Below are positions 42,381-51,400 of a stretch of 55,262 nt of DNA, piece after piece. Every line of letters starts with the position of its first letter. Within the stretch, counting starts at the first letter, position 1. Location: the NCBI GenBank assembly GCA_017474515.1, contig JAFVHN010000035.1, positions 1-55,262 of the forward strand. The letters run 5' to 3'. The notes under the pieces were generated by a model. It was not told the DNA's origin. It ran no database searches and saw only the letters and a list, made by a program, of their open reading frames with translations. The position numbers and the translations under genes are program-made. The DNA comes from Prevotella sp. GTDB lineage: Bacteria; Bacteroidota; Bacteroidia; Bacteroidales; Bacteroidaceae.

Positions 42381-42665
42381 ATGAAAGCAAAGAAAGGATT
42401 CCGCCTCCGCACGGTTTGCGGAGAAAAAATGATTGTTGCCGAAGGCATAGAAAACATCGACTTCAGCAACATCATCTACATGAACGACACCGCGGCCTTC
42501 CTATGGGAGAACATTCAGCCCATGGAGGCCTTCACCGCCGACACCCTGGCGCAGTTTATCCTCGATGAATACGGCGACCAGGAGCACGTCACCCGCGAGG
42601 TCGCCCAGAATGACGCCAAACAAGTCTTGGAACAATGGATTGATGCCGGCATCGTGGAGCAGTAA
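42381..42665 (+). CDS. PqqD-like RiPP recognition-element protein
   Basis: 94 aa, the size and pattern of PqqD-family peptide-binding proteins: RTVCGEKMIVAEGIENIDFS forms the beta wing, then NDTAAFLWENIQP and the helical part LAQFILDEYGD, ending VLEQWIDAGIVEQ. Such proteins bind leader peptides and present them to modifying enzymes. It is 42 bp after the S26-like peptidase gene and is followed by a bidirectional terminator. No radical-SAM, cyclase or transporter gene adjoins it, so the cluster is either minimal or partnered elsewhere. Confidence 0.85.
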   Translation: MKAKKGFRLRTVCGEKMIVAEGIENIDFSNIIYMNDTAAFLWENIQPMEAFTADTLAQFILDEYGDQEHVTREVAQNDAKQVLEQWIDAGIVEQ

Positions 42666-42695
42666 CCATACTCTGAAAACCTTGTCGTAATCAAC

Positions 42696-42731
42696 AAAAA
42701 AAGCCCGGAAGCAAATGCTCCCGGGCTTTTT
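42696..42731. terminator. Bidirectional terminator between the PqqD-like and aminotransferase genes
   Basis: A-run, AAGCCCGG ... CCGGGCTT, T-run, with an inner AGCA/TGCT pair. Suits both convergent genes. Confidence 0.9.
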
Positions 42732-42755
42732 AAATGCTTTCTTTTCAGTTGTTTA

Positions 42756-44057
42756 TCATACAGGATTGTCTTTTTCAAACTGCTCCATTCGTTCTTCGAG
42801 GAGTTGGTATTGGTGTTCCTGAATGAATGAGGTGCAGACGCGCAGTCCCTGTTGTTCGCTTCCGGTGGTGACAAGGCTGATGGCGCTTACGCCGTAGTAC
42901 ATGAGCTGTAGTGCAAGCTGGCTGCTTGTCATGCCGGGATAACCGATGGTGAAATAGAACCCGTCGGCGATGTCGCGGTCCTGGTCTTTGTCATAGACGA
43001 TGTAGAAGCCGTGGCGTGTGAAGATGTCCTTCAGCCGGTGTGCCCTGTCGCCGTAGGTCTTTACGTCGTTGAGGAAGTGGTAATTGCCGTTGGCGGCCTC
43101 CTGCAACATTGCGGCCATGGCATATTGTGCGCTGTGGCTGGTGCCCGAGGAGAGGGCGTAGAGCATCCGGGTGGAGAACACCGGCCCGAAGGCAAGCCCT
43201 CCGTAGCGGTTGGCCAGCGCCGTATAGTGGCGATGGTAAAGGGCGTTGCCGATGCAGGCCACGCCGATGCGCTCGCCGGCATAGCTGAATGCCTTGCTGC
43301 CGCTGATGAGGAGAATGTAGTTGTCGGTATGGCGGGCCACGGTGGCCTGGTAAGGCGGTTGGAACGGTGTGCCGAGGTCTTTTCTGAAGTCCATGGCGAA
43401 ATAGGCGAGGTCTTCCATGACGATGGCACCATACTGAGTGGCCAGTGTGCCGATGGTGTGCAGCTCGTCGTCGGTGAGACAAATCCACGACGGGTTATTC
43501 GGGTTGCTGTACACGATGGCGCAGATGTTGTTTTCCGAAAGATAGCTCTCGAGTTTCGCCTTCAGTTTGTCGCCTCGGAAGTTATAGACGTCGAAAGTCT
43601 TGTATTTCACGCCCATGACCTGCAGCTGCATCTTTTGCACGGGAAATCCCGGGTCGATGAAGAGGACGGTGTCTTTCTCCGGGTCGGCCTGCGAACAGGT
43701 GAGGAAGGAGGCGAAGGTGCCCTGCATGCTTCCGCAGACGGGGATGCAGCCCTCGGGGTTGATGTCCACGCCGATGAAGGCTTTCACGAACTGCGATGCG
43801 GCCTGCTTCAGCTGCGGCAGGCCCTGTATGTCGGGATAGCTGTTGGCGATGCCTCCCCTGAGGGCGTTTATCTGAGCCTCCACGCCGACGGGTGAGGGTG
43901 GCAGTCCGGGAATTCCCATTTCCATTTTGATGAATTCCACGCCTGTCAGTTTCTCGGTTTCCGCAGCCACTTGTTTCACTTCCCTGATGGTTGCGTTGGC
44001 GAAATCTTTGATGCCGAGGCCTGCTATGAGCTGGTCAACGGTGGTTTTGATGTTCAT
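42756..44057 (-). CDS. PLP-dependent class I/II aminotransferase
   Basis: 433-aa fold-type I aminotransferase. Key residues are visible: IVYSNPNNPSW, Asp216/Tyr219 (VMEDLAYF), the PLP lysine Lys255 (ISGSKAFSYAGERIG) and Arg263. It lies 18 bp after iorB in the same direction. From this context it probably converts aromatic amino acids to aryl pyruvates, the IorAB substrates (inference); the substrate is not shown by the sequence alone. Confidence 0.85.
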   Translation of the reverse strand: MNIKTTVDQLIAGLGIKDFANATIREVKQVAAETEKLTGVEFIKMEMGIPGLPPSPVGVEAQINALRGGIANSYPDIQGLPQLKQAASQFVKAFIGVDINPEGCIPVCGSMQGTFASFLTCSQADPEKDTVLFIDPGFPVQKMQLQVMGVKYKTFDVYNFRGDKLKAKLESYLSENNICAIVYSNPNNPSWICLTDDELHTIGTLATQYGAIVMEDLAYFAMDFRKDLGTPFQPPYQATVARHTDNYILLISGSKAFSYAGERIGVACIGNALYHRHYTALANRYGGLAFGPVFSTRMLYALSSGTSHSAQYAMAAMLQEAANGNYHFLNDVKTYGDRAHRLKDIFTRHGFYIVYDKDQDRDIADGFYFTIGYPGMTSSQLALQLMYYGVSAISLVTTGSEQQGLRVCTSFIQEHQYQLLEERMEQFEKDNPV

Positions 44058-44075
44058 TGAATGATGAATTATGGG

Positions 44076-44648
44076 TTATGAGTTTTGAGTTGCGCCCAGT
44101 GCCAATGCCTTGATGTTCTGCTCGACTACGGCATCGCCTTTTCTTGCGAATACACGACGAATGGCGGCCTCCATTTTTCCGTATTCAATGCCGATGGCTT
44201 TTTGTGCTGCGCCGAGCAGGATGACATTTGCGGAGCGCGGCACGCCATTCTCCTTGGCCATTTTCTCGATGTCGATAACGATAGTATTGCCAACGGCCCT
44301 GAGGTCAGCGTTGATGCGTTCCATGTCGGGATAATTGGGAATGTTGACAAACGGCGTGGCCGAGGTAATAATCCATCCCCCTTTCTTCAGGTAGGGCAGG
44401 TATCGGAGAGCCTCCATAGGCTCCATGGAAATGATGACGTCGGCGGCGCCGAGGCTGATGAGGTCACTGTATATGGGTTCCGACGAGATGCGCAGGTTGC
44501 TCTGTACGTCGCCGCCTCGCTGCGACATGCCGTGCACTTCTGCCTGTTTGATGAACAGGTTTTCTTTCATGGCAGCCTCGCCGATGATGGTTGCGATGGA
44601 GAGGATGCCTTGTCCTCCCACGCCGCACAGGATGATATCTGTTTTCAT
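44076..44648 (-). CDS. iorB: Indolepyruvate:ferredoxin oxidoreductase, beta subunit
   Basis: 190 aa, the gamma-type domain of 2-oxoacid:acceptor oxidoreductases: ILCGVGGQGILSIATIIGEA at the N-terminus, HGMSQRGGDVQSNLRI, and SPE/ME-type loops. With IorA it oxidatively decarboxylates aryl pyruvates to aryl-acetyl-CoA and reduces ferredoxin. Starts 1 bp after iorA. The last residues TQNS and the TAA stop are encoded by an ACTCAAAACTCATAAC repeat module that continues into the next gap. Confidence 0.92.
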   Translation of the reverse strand: MKTDIILCGVGGQGILSIATIIGEAAMKENLFIKQAEVHGMSQRGGDVQSNLRISSEPIYSDLISLGAADVIISMEPMEALRYLPYLKKGGWIITSATPFVNIPNYPDMERINADLRAVGNTIVIDIEKMAKENGVPRSANVILLGAAQKAIGIEYGKMEAAIRRVFARKGDAVVEQNIKALALGATQNS

Positions 44649-44649
44649 G

Positions 44650-46254
44650 TTATTGCTTTGCTTTTTTCTGTTTTAGGTGGCGTTGCAGCGTCTGCATGCA
44701 CTCCCTGCGGGGAATGATGACGCTTGTGCCGTGGTAGTTGATTTCGTCGCGGATGGCCTGTGTAATGTCCGGCATGTTCTTCGGCAGCGGAACCACGACC
44801 TTGAGGTGCTCGTCGTTCAGGCCCAGTCCTCGGCAGATGGCTTCGAACTTGCTGGTGCCGGCAGAGTCTTGTCCGCCGGTCATCGCTGTTGTGAGGTTGT
44901 CGCTGATGATGACCAGGATGTCGGCATTCTCGTTGATGGCATCGAGCAGTCCCGTCATGCCGCTGTGCGTAAAGGTGGAGTCACCAATGACTGCCACTGC
45001 GGGCCATTGTCCGGCATCGGCGGCACCTTTTGCCATGGTGATGCTTGCGCCCATGTCCACGCAGCTGTGGATGGCTCTGTAAGGCGGAAGAAATCCCAGC
45101 GTGTAGCATCCGATGTCGCCGAACACCCTGGCGTTGGGGTATTCCTTGAGCACCTCGTTGAGTGCAGCATAAACGTCGCGGTGTCCGCAGCCCTGACAGA
45201 GTGCCGGCGGGCGTGGTACCACGTCCTCGCATTTGTTGAAAAGGTCGGCCTGTGCAATGCCCAAGGCTTTCCTTACGGCATCGGGAGTAAGTTCGCCCGA
45301 CCGCGGCAGCTCGCCCGACAGCCTTCCCTTGATGACGGCGTTGCCCGGCATGATGCCGCGCAGCTGTTCCTCGATGAAGGGCTGTCCCTCCTCAATCACC
45401 ATCACCTCGTCGCATTCTTCGGTCATCCGGCGTATGGTGTCCTTGGGAAGGGGATATTGGCTGATTTTCAGTACGGGGTAAGGACATTTTCCGTCGATAC
45501 ATTCCATCAGGTAGTTATAGGCAATGCCGCTGGCAATGATGCCCAGGGAATGGTTGTCGGCGTCGGTGTATTTGTTGAATGGGCTGTTGGTGGCTTTTTC
45601 CTCCAGTTCCTGCTGTTGGGCAATCACCTGGTCGTTGCGCCTGCGAGCGTTGACGGGGAGTAGCACCCAGTTGGCAGCCACGGCATCGTAGTTCATCTTG
45701 TTTTCCTCCCTTGGTGTGTCGGCCACTTCAACGACGGCGCGGCTGTGCGCCATACGCGTTGTCACCCTCATCAGTATGGGCAGGTGCATGTGTTCCGAGA
45801 GGTCGAAGGCGAAGGCCATCATGTCGTAGGCCTCCTGTTGCGAACTTGGCTCAAGGATGGGCAGCATGGCAAACTTGCCGTAGAAGCGGCTGTCTTGCTC
45901 GTCTTGCGAGGAGTGCATGGAAGGGTCGTCGGCAGCGAGCACTACCACGCCTCCGTTGGTGCCTGTCATGGCGGAGTTGACAAAGGGGTCGGCGCAGACG
46001 TTCAGTCCCACATGCTTCATGCACACCAGTGCCCTTTTTCCCATGTAGCTCATGCCGAGAGCCGTTTCCATGGCTGTTTTCTCGTTGGTACACCAGCGTC
46101 GGTGGATGTTGCGTTCAACGGCCACCGGCGACTGCTGGATGTATTCCGTGATTTCTGTTGACGGTGTGCCGGGATAGGCATACACGCCGCTCAGGCCTGC
46201 GTCGATGGCACCCTGAGCAATGGCTTCATCGCCCAACAATAGTCTTTTTTTCAT
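44650..46254 (-). CDS. iorA: Indolepyruvate:ferredoxin oxidoreductase, alpha subunit, without ferredoxin domain
   Basis: 534 aa. The N-terminal domain (YPGTPSTEITEYIQ, MKHVGLNVCADPF, ADDPSMHSSQDEQDSR) and the TPP-binding domain (PPALCQGCGHRDVYAALNE, GDIGCYTLG, VIGDSTFTHSG, DNLTTAMTGGQDS) are complete. The protein ends soon after (IPRRECMQTLQRHL) and has no CxxCxxCxxxCP motifs, so it lacks the two-cluster ferredoxin tail of classical IorA. Electrons must pass to an external ferredoxin. The gene starts 13 bp after the DPP IV gene and leads directly into iorB. Confidence 0.92.
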   Translation of the reverse strand: MKKRLLLGDEAIAQGAIDAGLSGVYAYPGTPSTEITEYIQQSPVAVERNIHRRWCTNEKTAMETALGMSYMGKRALVCMKHVGLNVCADPFVNSAMTGTNGGVVVLAADDPSMHSSQDEQDSRFYGKFAMLPILEPSSQQEAYDMMAFAFDLSEHMHLPILMRVTTRMAHSRAVVEVADTPREENKMNYDAVAANWVLLPVNARRRNDQVIAQQQELEEKATNSPFNKYTDADNHSLGIIASGIAYNYLMECIDGKCPYPVLKISQYPLPKDTIRRMTEECDEVMVIEEGQPFIEEQLRGIMPGNAVIKGRLSGELPRSGELTPDAVRKALGIAQADLFNKCEDVVPRPPALCQGCGHRDVYAALNEVLKEYPNARVFGDIGCYTLGFLPPYRAIHSCVDMGASITMAKGAADAGQWPAVAVIGDSTFTHSGMTGLLDAINENADILVIISDNLTTAMTGGQDSAGTSKFEAICRGLGLNDEHLKVVVPLPKNMPDITQAIRDEINYHGTSVIIPRRECMQTLQRHLKQKKAKQ

Positions 46255-46267
46255 AACTATAGAGTGG

Positions 46268-48469
46268 TTATTTTAGATTGTTAATGAAGTGTTGTGCTAT
46301 TTGCCTCAGCAGGTGTACGCGGGTGTTGCCGCCGTAGATGCTGTGGTTGCGGTTGGTGTAGAGGTTGGTCTTGAAATCCTTGTCGGCCTGCACCAGTGCC
46401 TCTGTATATTCAAAGGTGTTCTGCGGGTGGACGTTGTCGTCGGCCATGCCGTGGCATACCAGCAGCGCGCCGTTCAGCTGAGGGGCCCTCGTAATGGGGT
46501 TCTCGGCATATCCTGCAGCATTTTCCTGCGGAGTCCTCATATATCGTTCTGTGTAGATGCTGTCGTAGAACCGCCAGTCGGTGGGCGGTGCCACGGCCAC
46601 GCCGGCATAGAACACGGGCCTTCCTTCGCTCATGCTCATCAGCGTGCAGAAGCCGCCGTAGCTCCATCCCCAGATGCCGATGTGCCGGCTGTCCACATAG
46701 GACTGCTTTGCCAGCCACAGGGCGGTTTCCACCTGGTCCTTGGCTTCGAGCACGCCCAGGTTTTTATAGACGCATTTCTCGAAATCGGCACCCCGTCCGC
46801 CGGTGCCCCGTCCATCCACACATACGATGATAAAGCCCTGGTCGGCCAGCCACTGGTCGTAGAGGGCGCCGTTGCCCATCGACCCCATGCCCCAGGCGTT
46901 CTTCACCTGCTGGCTGCCGGGACCGCTGTATTGCCACATGATGACGGGATATTTCTTCGAGGGACTGAAGTCGTGGGGCTTGATAATCACACCGTTCAGG
47001 CTCACGTTTTCGGAGGTCTTGAACGTGAAAAACTCCTTCTTCTCCAAATTCTGATTGGCAAGCAGGCCTTTCAGCGCATTGTTGCCTATCAGTGCCGACA
47101 GCTGTTTGCCTTCGGCATTGCAGGTCTCAAACTCATAGGGCGTGTTGGCATCGCTCCATTGATGGATGAAATACTTGAAATTCTTTGAGAATATGGCGTC
47201 GTTCCAACCTTCCCTCGGCGTGAGCAACTGGTATTTACCGTTTTTCAATGTGGCATACACCTCCCTGTTGAGCGCGTTTTTCCCGATGGCCTGGTAATAA
47301 AGGTTCCCGCTGGCCTCGTCGTAGCCATAGACCTCGGTTACTTCGCCCGGCGTGTTGAACTTCTTTTGCAACTGCCCGGTCAGGGTGTAAAGGTAGAGCT
47401 GCATTTTCCCGTCGCGGTCGCTGGGCAGCAGTATGTGGCCCTCGCCAATCTGGATGTTTTCCATGGCCTCTTCCTTCACATATTTGTCCACCTGTTCCTT
47501 GATGAGCAGCCGTGCCACGGTGCTTCGCGGGTTCACCCCGTAGAGGCACAGCTCGTCCTGATGGCGGTTCATGGTGTAAACAATGATGATTTCAGCATTG
47601 CCGGTGGCCTTGATGCGCGGAATGTAGCCGTCGGCGGGCAGTGGAACGTCGAGCGTTCGCGTCTGTCGGCTTTTGATGTCGAAGGAATGGACGCTCACGG
47701 TGGCATTGCGCTCGCCGGCCTTCGGGTACTTATAACTGAACAGGTGGGGGTACAGGCTGTTTTCCTGCATGGCCGGCGCGCTGCCCTTGTAGTATTGCAA
47801 CTGATATTCGGGCACTGCCGTTTCGTCCCACCTCACCCAGCAGAGCATGGTGCAGTCGGCGTTGAAGGTGAGGGCGCAGTTGAAGCCAAATTCCTCTTCA
47901 TACACCCAGTCGGGAATGCCGTTGATGATTTCGTTCTTCTTCCCGTCTTTTGTCACCTGGCTTTCCGAGTTGTCGTAGAGCAGTTTCACCAGGTGGATGT
48001 TGTTGTCGCGGACGAAGGCCACCTGTGTGCCGAGGTTGTCCCATACCGGCGACTGCTGCGGTCCGCCGTCCGAGAGGCGGTCCATGTGCTTCGTTGCAAC
48101 ATTATATATATAATAGGTGGCGCGGAAGGAACGGCGATATACCCGTTCGGTGTTCGTTTGAATGAGCATCTTCCTTCCGTCGGGACTCATGATGTAGTCG
48201 TCGAAATCGGAAATGCTCTCGCCCTTGGTCTGTCCCACGTCGAAGAGCACGCCCGACACCTTCCCCGTTTTATAGGAATACTGTTCCACGCGCTTGCCGT
48301 CGCTGCTTATCTGGGCATAGCTCTCGCCGTCGGGCAGCGGTGTTACGGTGCGCAAGCGTTCGGGAGAATACTTTCCGCCGATGACTTCTTTCAGGTCGAG
48401 AGCCCCTGTGGCATAGGTGTTTGCGGCAAACGTCAGCAGGGCCGCCAGCATCAAAAAAACTTTTTTCAT
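46268..48469 (-). CDS. Dipeptidyl peptidase IV (S9 family), secreted
   Basis: 733-aa serine peptidase that removes X-Pro dipeptides from N-termini. Signal peptide to ~21 (ANTYATG). The beta-propeller (~40-470) includes the DPP IV substrate-site motif DWVYEEEFG. The alpha/beta-hydrolase domain has Ser603 (GWSYGGFCT), Asp677 (GMADDNVHPQN) and His709 (NRNHSIYGG). Family length is matched. It is the first gene of a likely operon with iorA, iorB and the aminotransferase (gaps of 13, 1 and 18 bp), which couples peptide cleavage to amino-acid fermentation. Confidence 0.93.
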   Translation of the reverse strand: MKKVFLMLAALLTFAANTYATGALDLKEVIGGKYSPERLRTVTPLPDGESYAQISSDGKRVEQYSYKTGKVSGVLFDVGQTKGESISDFDDYIMSPDGRKMLIQTNTERVYRRSFRATYYIYNVATKHMDRLSDGGPQQSPVWDNLGTQVAFVRDNNIHLVKLLYDNSESQVTKDGKKNEIINGIPDWVYEEEFGFNCALTFNADCTMLCWVRWDETAVPEYQLQYYKGSAPAMQENSLYPHLFSYKYPKAGERNATVSVHSFDIKSRQTRTLDVPLPADGYIPRIKATGNAEIIIVYTMNRHQDELCLYGVNPRSTVARLLIKEQVDKYVKEEAMENIQIGEGHILLPSDRDGKMQLYLYTLTGQLQKKFNTPGEVTEVYGYDEASGNLYYQAIGKNALNREVYATLKNGKYQLLTPREGWNDAIFSKNFKYFIHQWSDANTPYEFETCNAEGKQLSALIGNNALKGLLANQNLEKKEFFTFKTSENVSLNGVIIKPHDFSPSKKYPVIMWQYSGPGSQQVKNAWGMGSMGNGALYDQWLADQGFIIVCVDGRGTGGRGADFEKCVYKNLGVLEAKDQVETALWLAKQSYVDSRHIGIWGWSYGGFCTLMSMSEGRPVFYAGVAVAPPTDWRFYDSIYTERYMRTPQENAAGYAENPITRAPQLNGALLVCHGMADDNVHPQNTFEYTEALVQADKDFKTNLYTNRNHSIYGGNTRVHLLRQIAQHFINNLK

Positions 48470-48494
48470 AGTCTTGTCATTTCAAAATCTTTTG

Positions 48495-48502
48495 CAAAAG
48501 TA
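48495..48502 (-). promoter_or_regulatory. -7 box for the DPP IV/ior operon
   Basis: Minus strand reads TACTTTTG (TAnnTTTG), 25 bp before the DPP IV ATG. The -33 element is weak (no exact TTTG at 19-21 bp). Confidence 0.6.
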
Positions 48503-48539
48503 ATTAAAAAATCCGAATTACGAAAATGTATTTTAGTTC

Positions 48540-48785
48540 AAAACTAAAATACATTTTTAGTTATGAATTATGAGTCATGAATTATGAGTTATGAGTCATG
48601 AATTATGAGATATGAAATATGAGATATGAGATATGAGTTATGAGTTATGAGCGGCAGCCTTTCGCTTGCGGACGTGATACATCACGTCCCTACATGAGGC
48701 GGGGGATGGCGGCAGCAAGATCTTCACTCTTAGCCCACCCCCGGCCCCTCCCGTAAGGAGGGGAGCCTTTGGGCCTCACTTTTTT
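48540..48785. repeat. Intergenic repeat mosaic between DPP IV and mutS2
   Basis: No gene. In order: ATGAATTATGAGTCATGAAT-type repeats (48560-48650); GCGGCAGCC; a 36-bp palindromic element (48668-48703) of the GGACGTGATACATCACGTCC type; GGCGGCAGCAAGATCTTCAC (an inverted heptamer/GCCGCC module); and an inverted C/G-rich element (48733-48778). The mutS2 stop lies 7 bp further on. Confidence 0.8.
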
Positions 48786-51296
48786 TCATCCCAGGTCAAC
48801 CACGGTGATGCCGTGGCCCCCGAACTGAACATGCTCATCCTGGAAATGGGTGACGTTGGGCACCGTGGCCAAATACTGCCTGATGAGTTGCCTGAGGATG
48901 CCGGACCCCGTGCCGTGCAATATTCTTACCTTCGGCACCCCCACGAGAATGGCATCATCGATGAAGTAGGTGACAGCGTTCACGGCCTCGTCGCCGCGCA
49001 TGCCCCTCACGTCGAGGTCCTGTGAGAAATGGCTGCGGTGGTTGTCGATGGTTTCGCGTGTGGTGCGGCTTTGCTGTGTATAGTTAAACGCTGTGGCGGG
49101 GTTCTTCACGGGAGCATCGGCCTTCTCCAGCCGGTCGGCACGCATCTTTGTGCGCATGTCACCGAAGATGACGGTGGCCGTTTTTCCTTCTATATTTTCA
49201 ATCTTTCCCACGCTGTTCAGGCCTTTTATGCGTACATGGTCGCCGACGGTCAGGCCGGGTTCTGCTTTCTCGTCGATGGCCTTGCCTTGTGCCTCAGCCG
49301 TGGTTTTCTGTTTCTCCTTCTCCTTTTTTCTTTTCTCTTTCCGCTCCTTACGTTCCTGTATCTGCTTGATTTTCCGCGCTATCAACTCGTCGTTGGCCGT
49401 CTGGTCCACCTCGGCCACCTCCTGCTTGAAGGCGTTCAGTTCCTCCCTGATTCTCTTGGCCTCCTCTTTCTCGGCCTGGCTTTCCTTGATTTCCCTGATG
49501 GCGTTTTCCACCCTTCGGTTGCTTTCCCTGAGCAGTTCCTCGGCCTCTTCCTTGGCTCGGCGAAGTATTTCCTTTCGCTGCTGCTGCAGTTCGCTTATTT
49601 CCTTTTCATAGCGTTCAATGTCCTGCTGCAGCTGTTTCTCCTGCTGGTGAATGGTCTGTCGCTTGTTTTCCCAGTAGCGTTTGTCGCGCACAATGTCCTG
49701 CAGGTATTTGTCGCTTTGTATGTAGTCCTTTCCCACGATGTCGGAGGCCTCGCGAATGACCTCCTCGGGCAGTCCTGTCTTGCGTGCTATCTCGATGGCG
49801 AACGACGACCCGGGCTGGCCTATCTGCAGTTGGAACAACGCCTGCATTTCGTGGCGGTCGTAGAGCATGGCGCCGTTGACCACGCCCTCGTGGTTGTCGG
49901 CAAAATGCTTCAGGTTCTGGTAGTGTGTGGTGATGACGCCCCACGCCCCCTGCCTGCAGAACTGTGCCAGCACGCTTTCGGCAATGGCGCCGCCGATGAG
50001 CGGTTCGGTGCCCGTGCCAAATTCGTCTATCAGTATCAGTGTGCGCCCGTTGGCCACCCGCATCATGTTCTTCATGTTGAGCAGGTGCGAGGAATAGGTG
50101 CTCAGGTCGTTCTCAATGCTCTGCTCGTCGCCGATGTCGATGAGCAAGTGGTTGAACATTCCCGTGCGGCTGTTCTCGCGCATGGGTACCGGCAGTCCGC
50201 ATTGCAGCATGTATTGCAGCAGGGCCACCGTCTTCAGGCACACCGACTTTCCGCCGGCGTTGGGTCCCGAAATGATGAGGATGCGCTTGTCGGCGGTCAG
50301 CATGATGTCGAGCGGAACCACCTTTTTTCCTTGTTTCTCGAGCGACATTTGCAACAGGGGGTGAACGGCCTGCACCCAGTCGATGAGCGGTTCATCGGCC
50401 ACCGTCGGCTCTTCGCCTTTCATCATCTGTGCCACTTCGGCCTTGGCCTGAATGAGGTCCACCTGTGCCATGAAGCGGTAGGAGTCGAGAATGTCGTGGA
50501 CGTATGGCCGCACTTCCTTTGCAAACTCGGTGAGAATGCGCACCACCTCGCGCCGTTCCTCGGCCTCCAGTTCGCGTATGCGGTTGTTGGCTTCCACCAC
50601 TTCTGTGGGTTCTATGAACACCGTTTTTCCGCTTGCCGACTCGTCGTGAACGATGCCCTTGATGCGCTTTTTCAATCCCGGCGCCACGGGGATGACGAGC
50701 CTGCCGTCGCGCATGGCCGGGGTGACATCTTTTTCAACGAGCCCCTCGCTCTGCGCCGCCCGCAGGATGCTGTTGAGCGTGCGCGAGATGCTCCCCTCGG
50801 TGCGGGCCAGGTCGCTGCGAATGCGTGCCAGGTCGGGCGAAGCGCTGTCTTTCACATGGCCGAATTTGTCGAGAATCTGGTCAATGCGCCTCACGATGTT
50901 CGGGAAAATCCTCACCCCGTCGGTCAGCCGTTGCAGGGCGGGGTAGGGCATCTCCTCCTCAAGGGGGTTCAGGTATCTGATGATGTTGTGAATGGTTTCG
51001 AGCGAACGTTTCAGGTCCCACATCTCGTTCTCCTCCAGGTGCGTTCCCTCCAGTCGCAGGCGGCTTACCGCCTCCCTGATGTCGAAGAAAAACTGAAGGG
51101 GGAAGTCGTCGCCGCTTTCGCGTATCTGCCGGAACTCCCTCACCTGGCACAGCCGTTCGTTCACCTCGTCGGCATGGGCCATGAAGTGGAGGGCGTCCAC
51201 CTCCTCGCGGCCCAGGCCGCAGAGGCACCGTTCGCGCAGCAGGGAGCGAATTTCGTCGAAACCAATTTTCTTTTCAAACGTATCGGGATATATCAT
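48786..51296 (-). CDS. mutS2: MutS2 family ATPase with Smr endonuclease domain
   Basis: 836 aa. N-terminal MutS core, P-loop ISGPNAGGKSVCLKT (about residue 335), LIDEFGTGTEP as Walker B, THYQNLKHFA as the switch region, a long charged coiled coil (~510-640, rich in KEEAKRIREELNAFKQEVAE), and a C-terminal Smr domain (~765-836) with LDVRGMRGDEA and ILHGTGSG. MutS2 proteins act in recombination control or rescue of collided ribosomes depending on species. Preceded by a -7 box about 95 bp upstream. Confidence 0.95.
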   Translation of the reverse strand: MIYPDTFEKKIGFDEIRSLLRERCLCGLGREEVDALHFMAHADEVNERLCQVREFRQIRESGDDFPLQFFFDIREAVSRLRLEGTHLEENEMWDLKRSLETIHNIIRYLNPLEEEMPYPALQRLTDGVRIFPNIVRRIDQILDKFGHVKDSASPDLARIRSDLARTEGSISRTLNSILRAAQSEGLVEKDVTPAMRDGRLVIPVAPGLKKRIKGIVHDESASGKTVFIEPTEVVEANNRIRELEAEERREVVRILTEFAKEVRPYVHDILDSYRFMAQVDLIQAKAEVAQMMKGEEPTVADEPLIDWVQAVHPLLQMSLEKQGKKVVPLDIMLTADKRILIISGPNAGGKSVCLKTVALLQYMLQCGLPVPMRENSRTGMFNHLLIDIGDEQSIENDLSTYSSHLLNMKNMMRVANGRTLILIDEFGTGTEPLIGGAIAESVLAQFCRQGAWGVITTHYQNLKHFADNHEGVVNGAMLYDRHEMQALFQLQIGQPGSSFAIEIARKTGLPEEVIREASDIVGKDYIQSDKYLQDIVRDKRYWENKRQTIHQQEKQLQQDIERYEKEISELQQQRKEILRRAKEEAEELLRESNRRVENAIREIKESQAEKEEAKRIREELNAFKQEVAEVDQTANDELIARKIKQIQERKERKEKRKKEKEKQKTTAEAQGKAIDEKAEPGLTVGDHVRIKGLNSVGKIENIEGKTATVIFGDMRTKMRADRLEKADAPVKNPATAFNYTQQSRTTRETIDNHRSHFSQDLDVRGMRGDEAVNAVTYFIDDAILVGVPKVRILHGTGSGILRQLIRQYLATVPNVTHFQDEHVQFGGHGITVVDLG

Positions 51297-51392
51297 ATTT
51301 CTGGTCGTTCAGGGCGTGGAGGTCGGTTATTTGTCGTTCGGCATATTCTCCCGAATAACCTGGCGACCACACCTCTATATAATATAGAAGTG

Positions 51393-51400
51393 CAAAGGTA
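51393..51400 (-). promoter_or_regulatory. -7 box for mutS2
   Basis: Minus strand reads TACCTTTG, matching TAnnTTTG, 96 bp before the ATG. The position of a -33 element is occupied by the GTGAAAA heptamer array, so array length could influence promoter spacing (inference). Confidence 0.55.
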
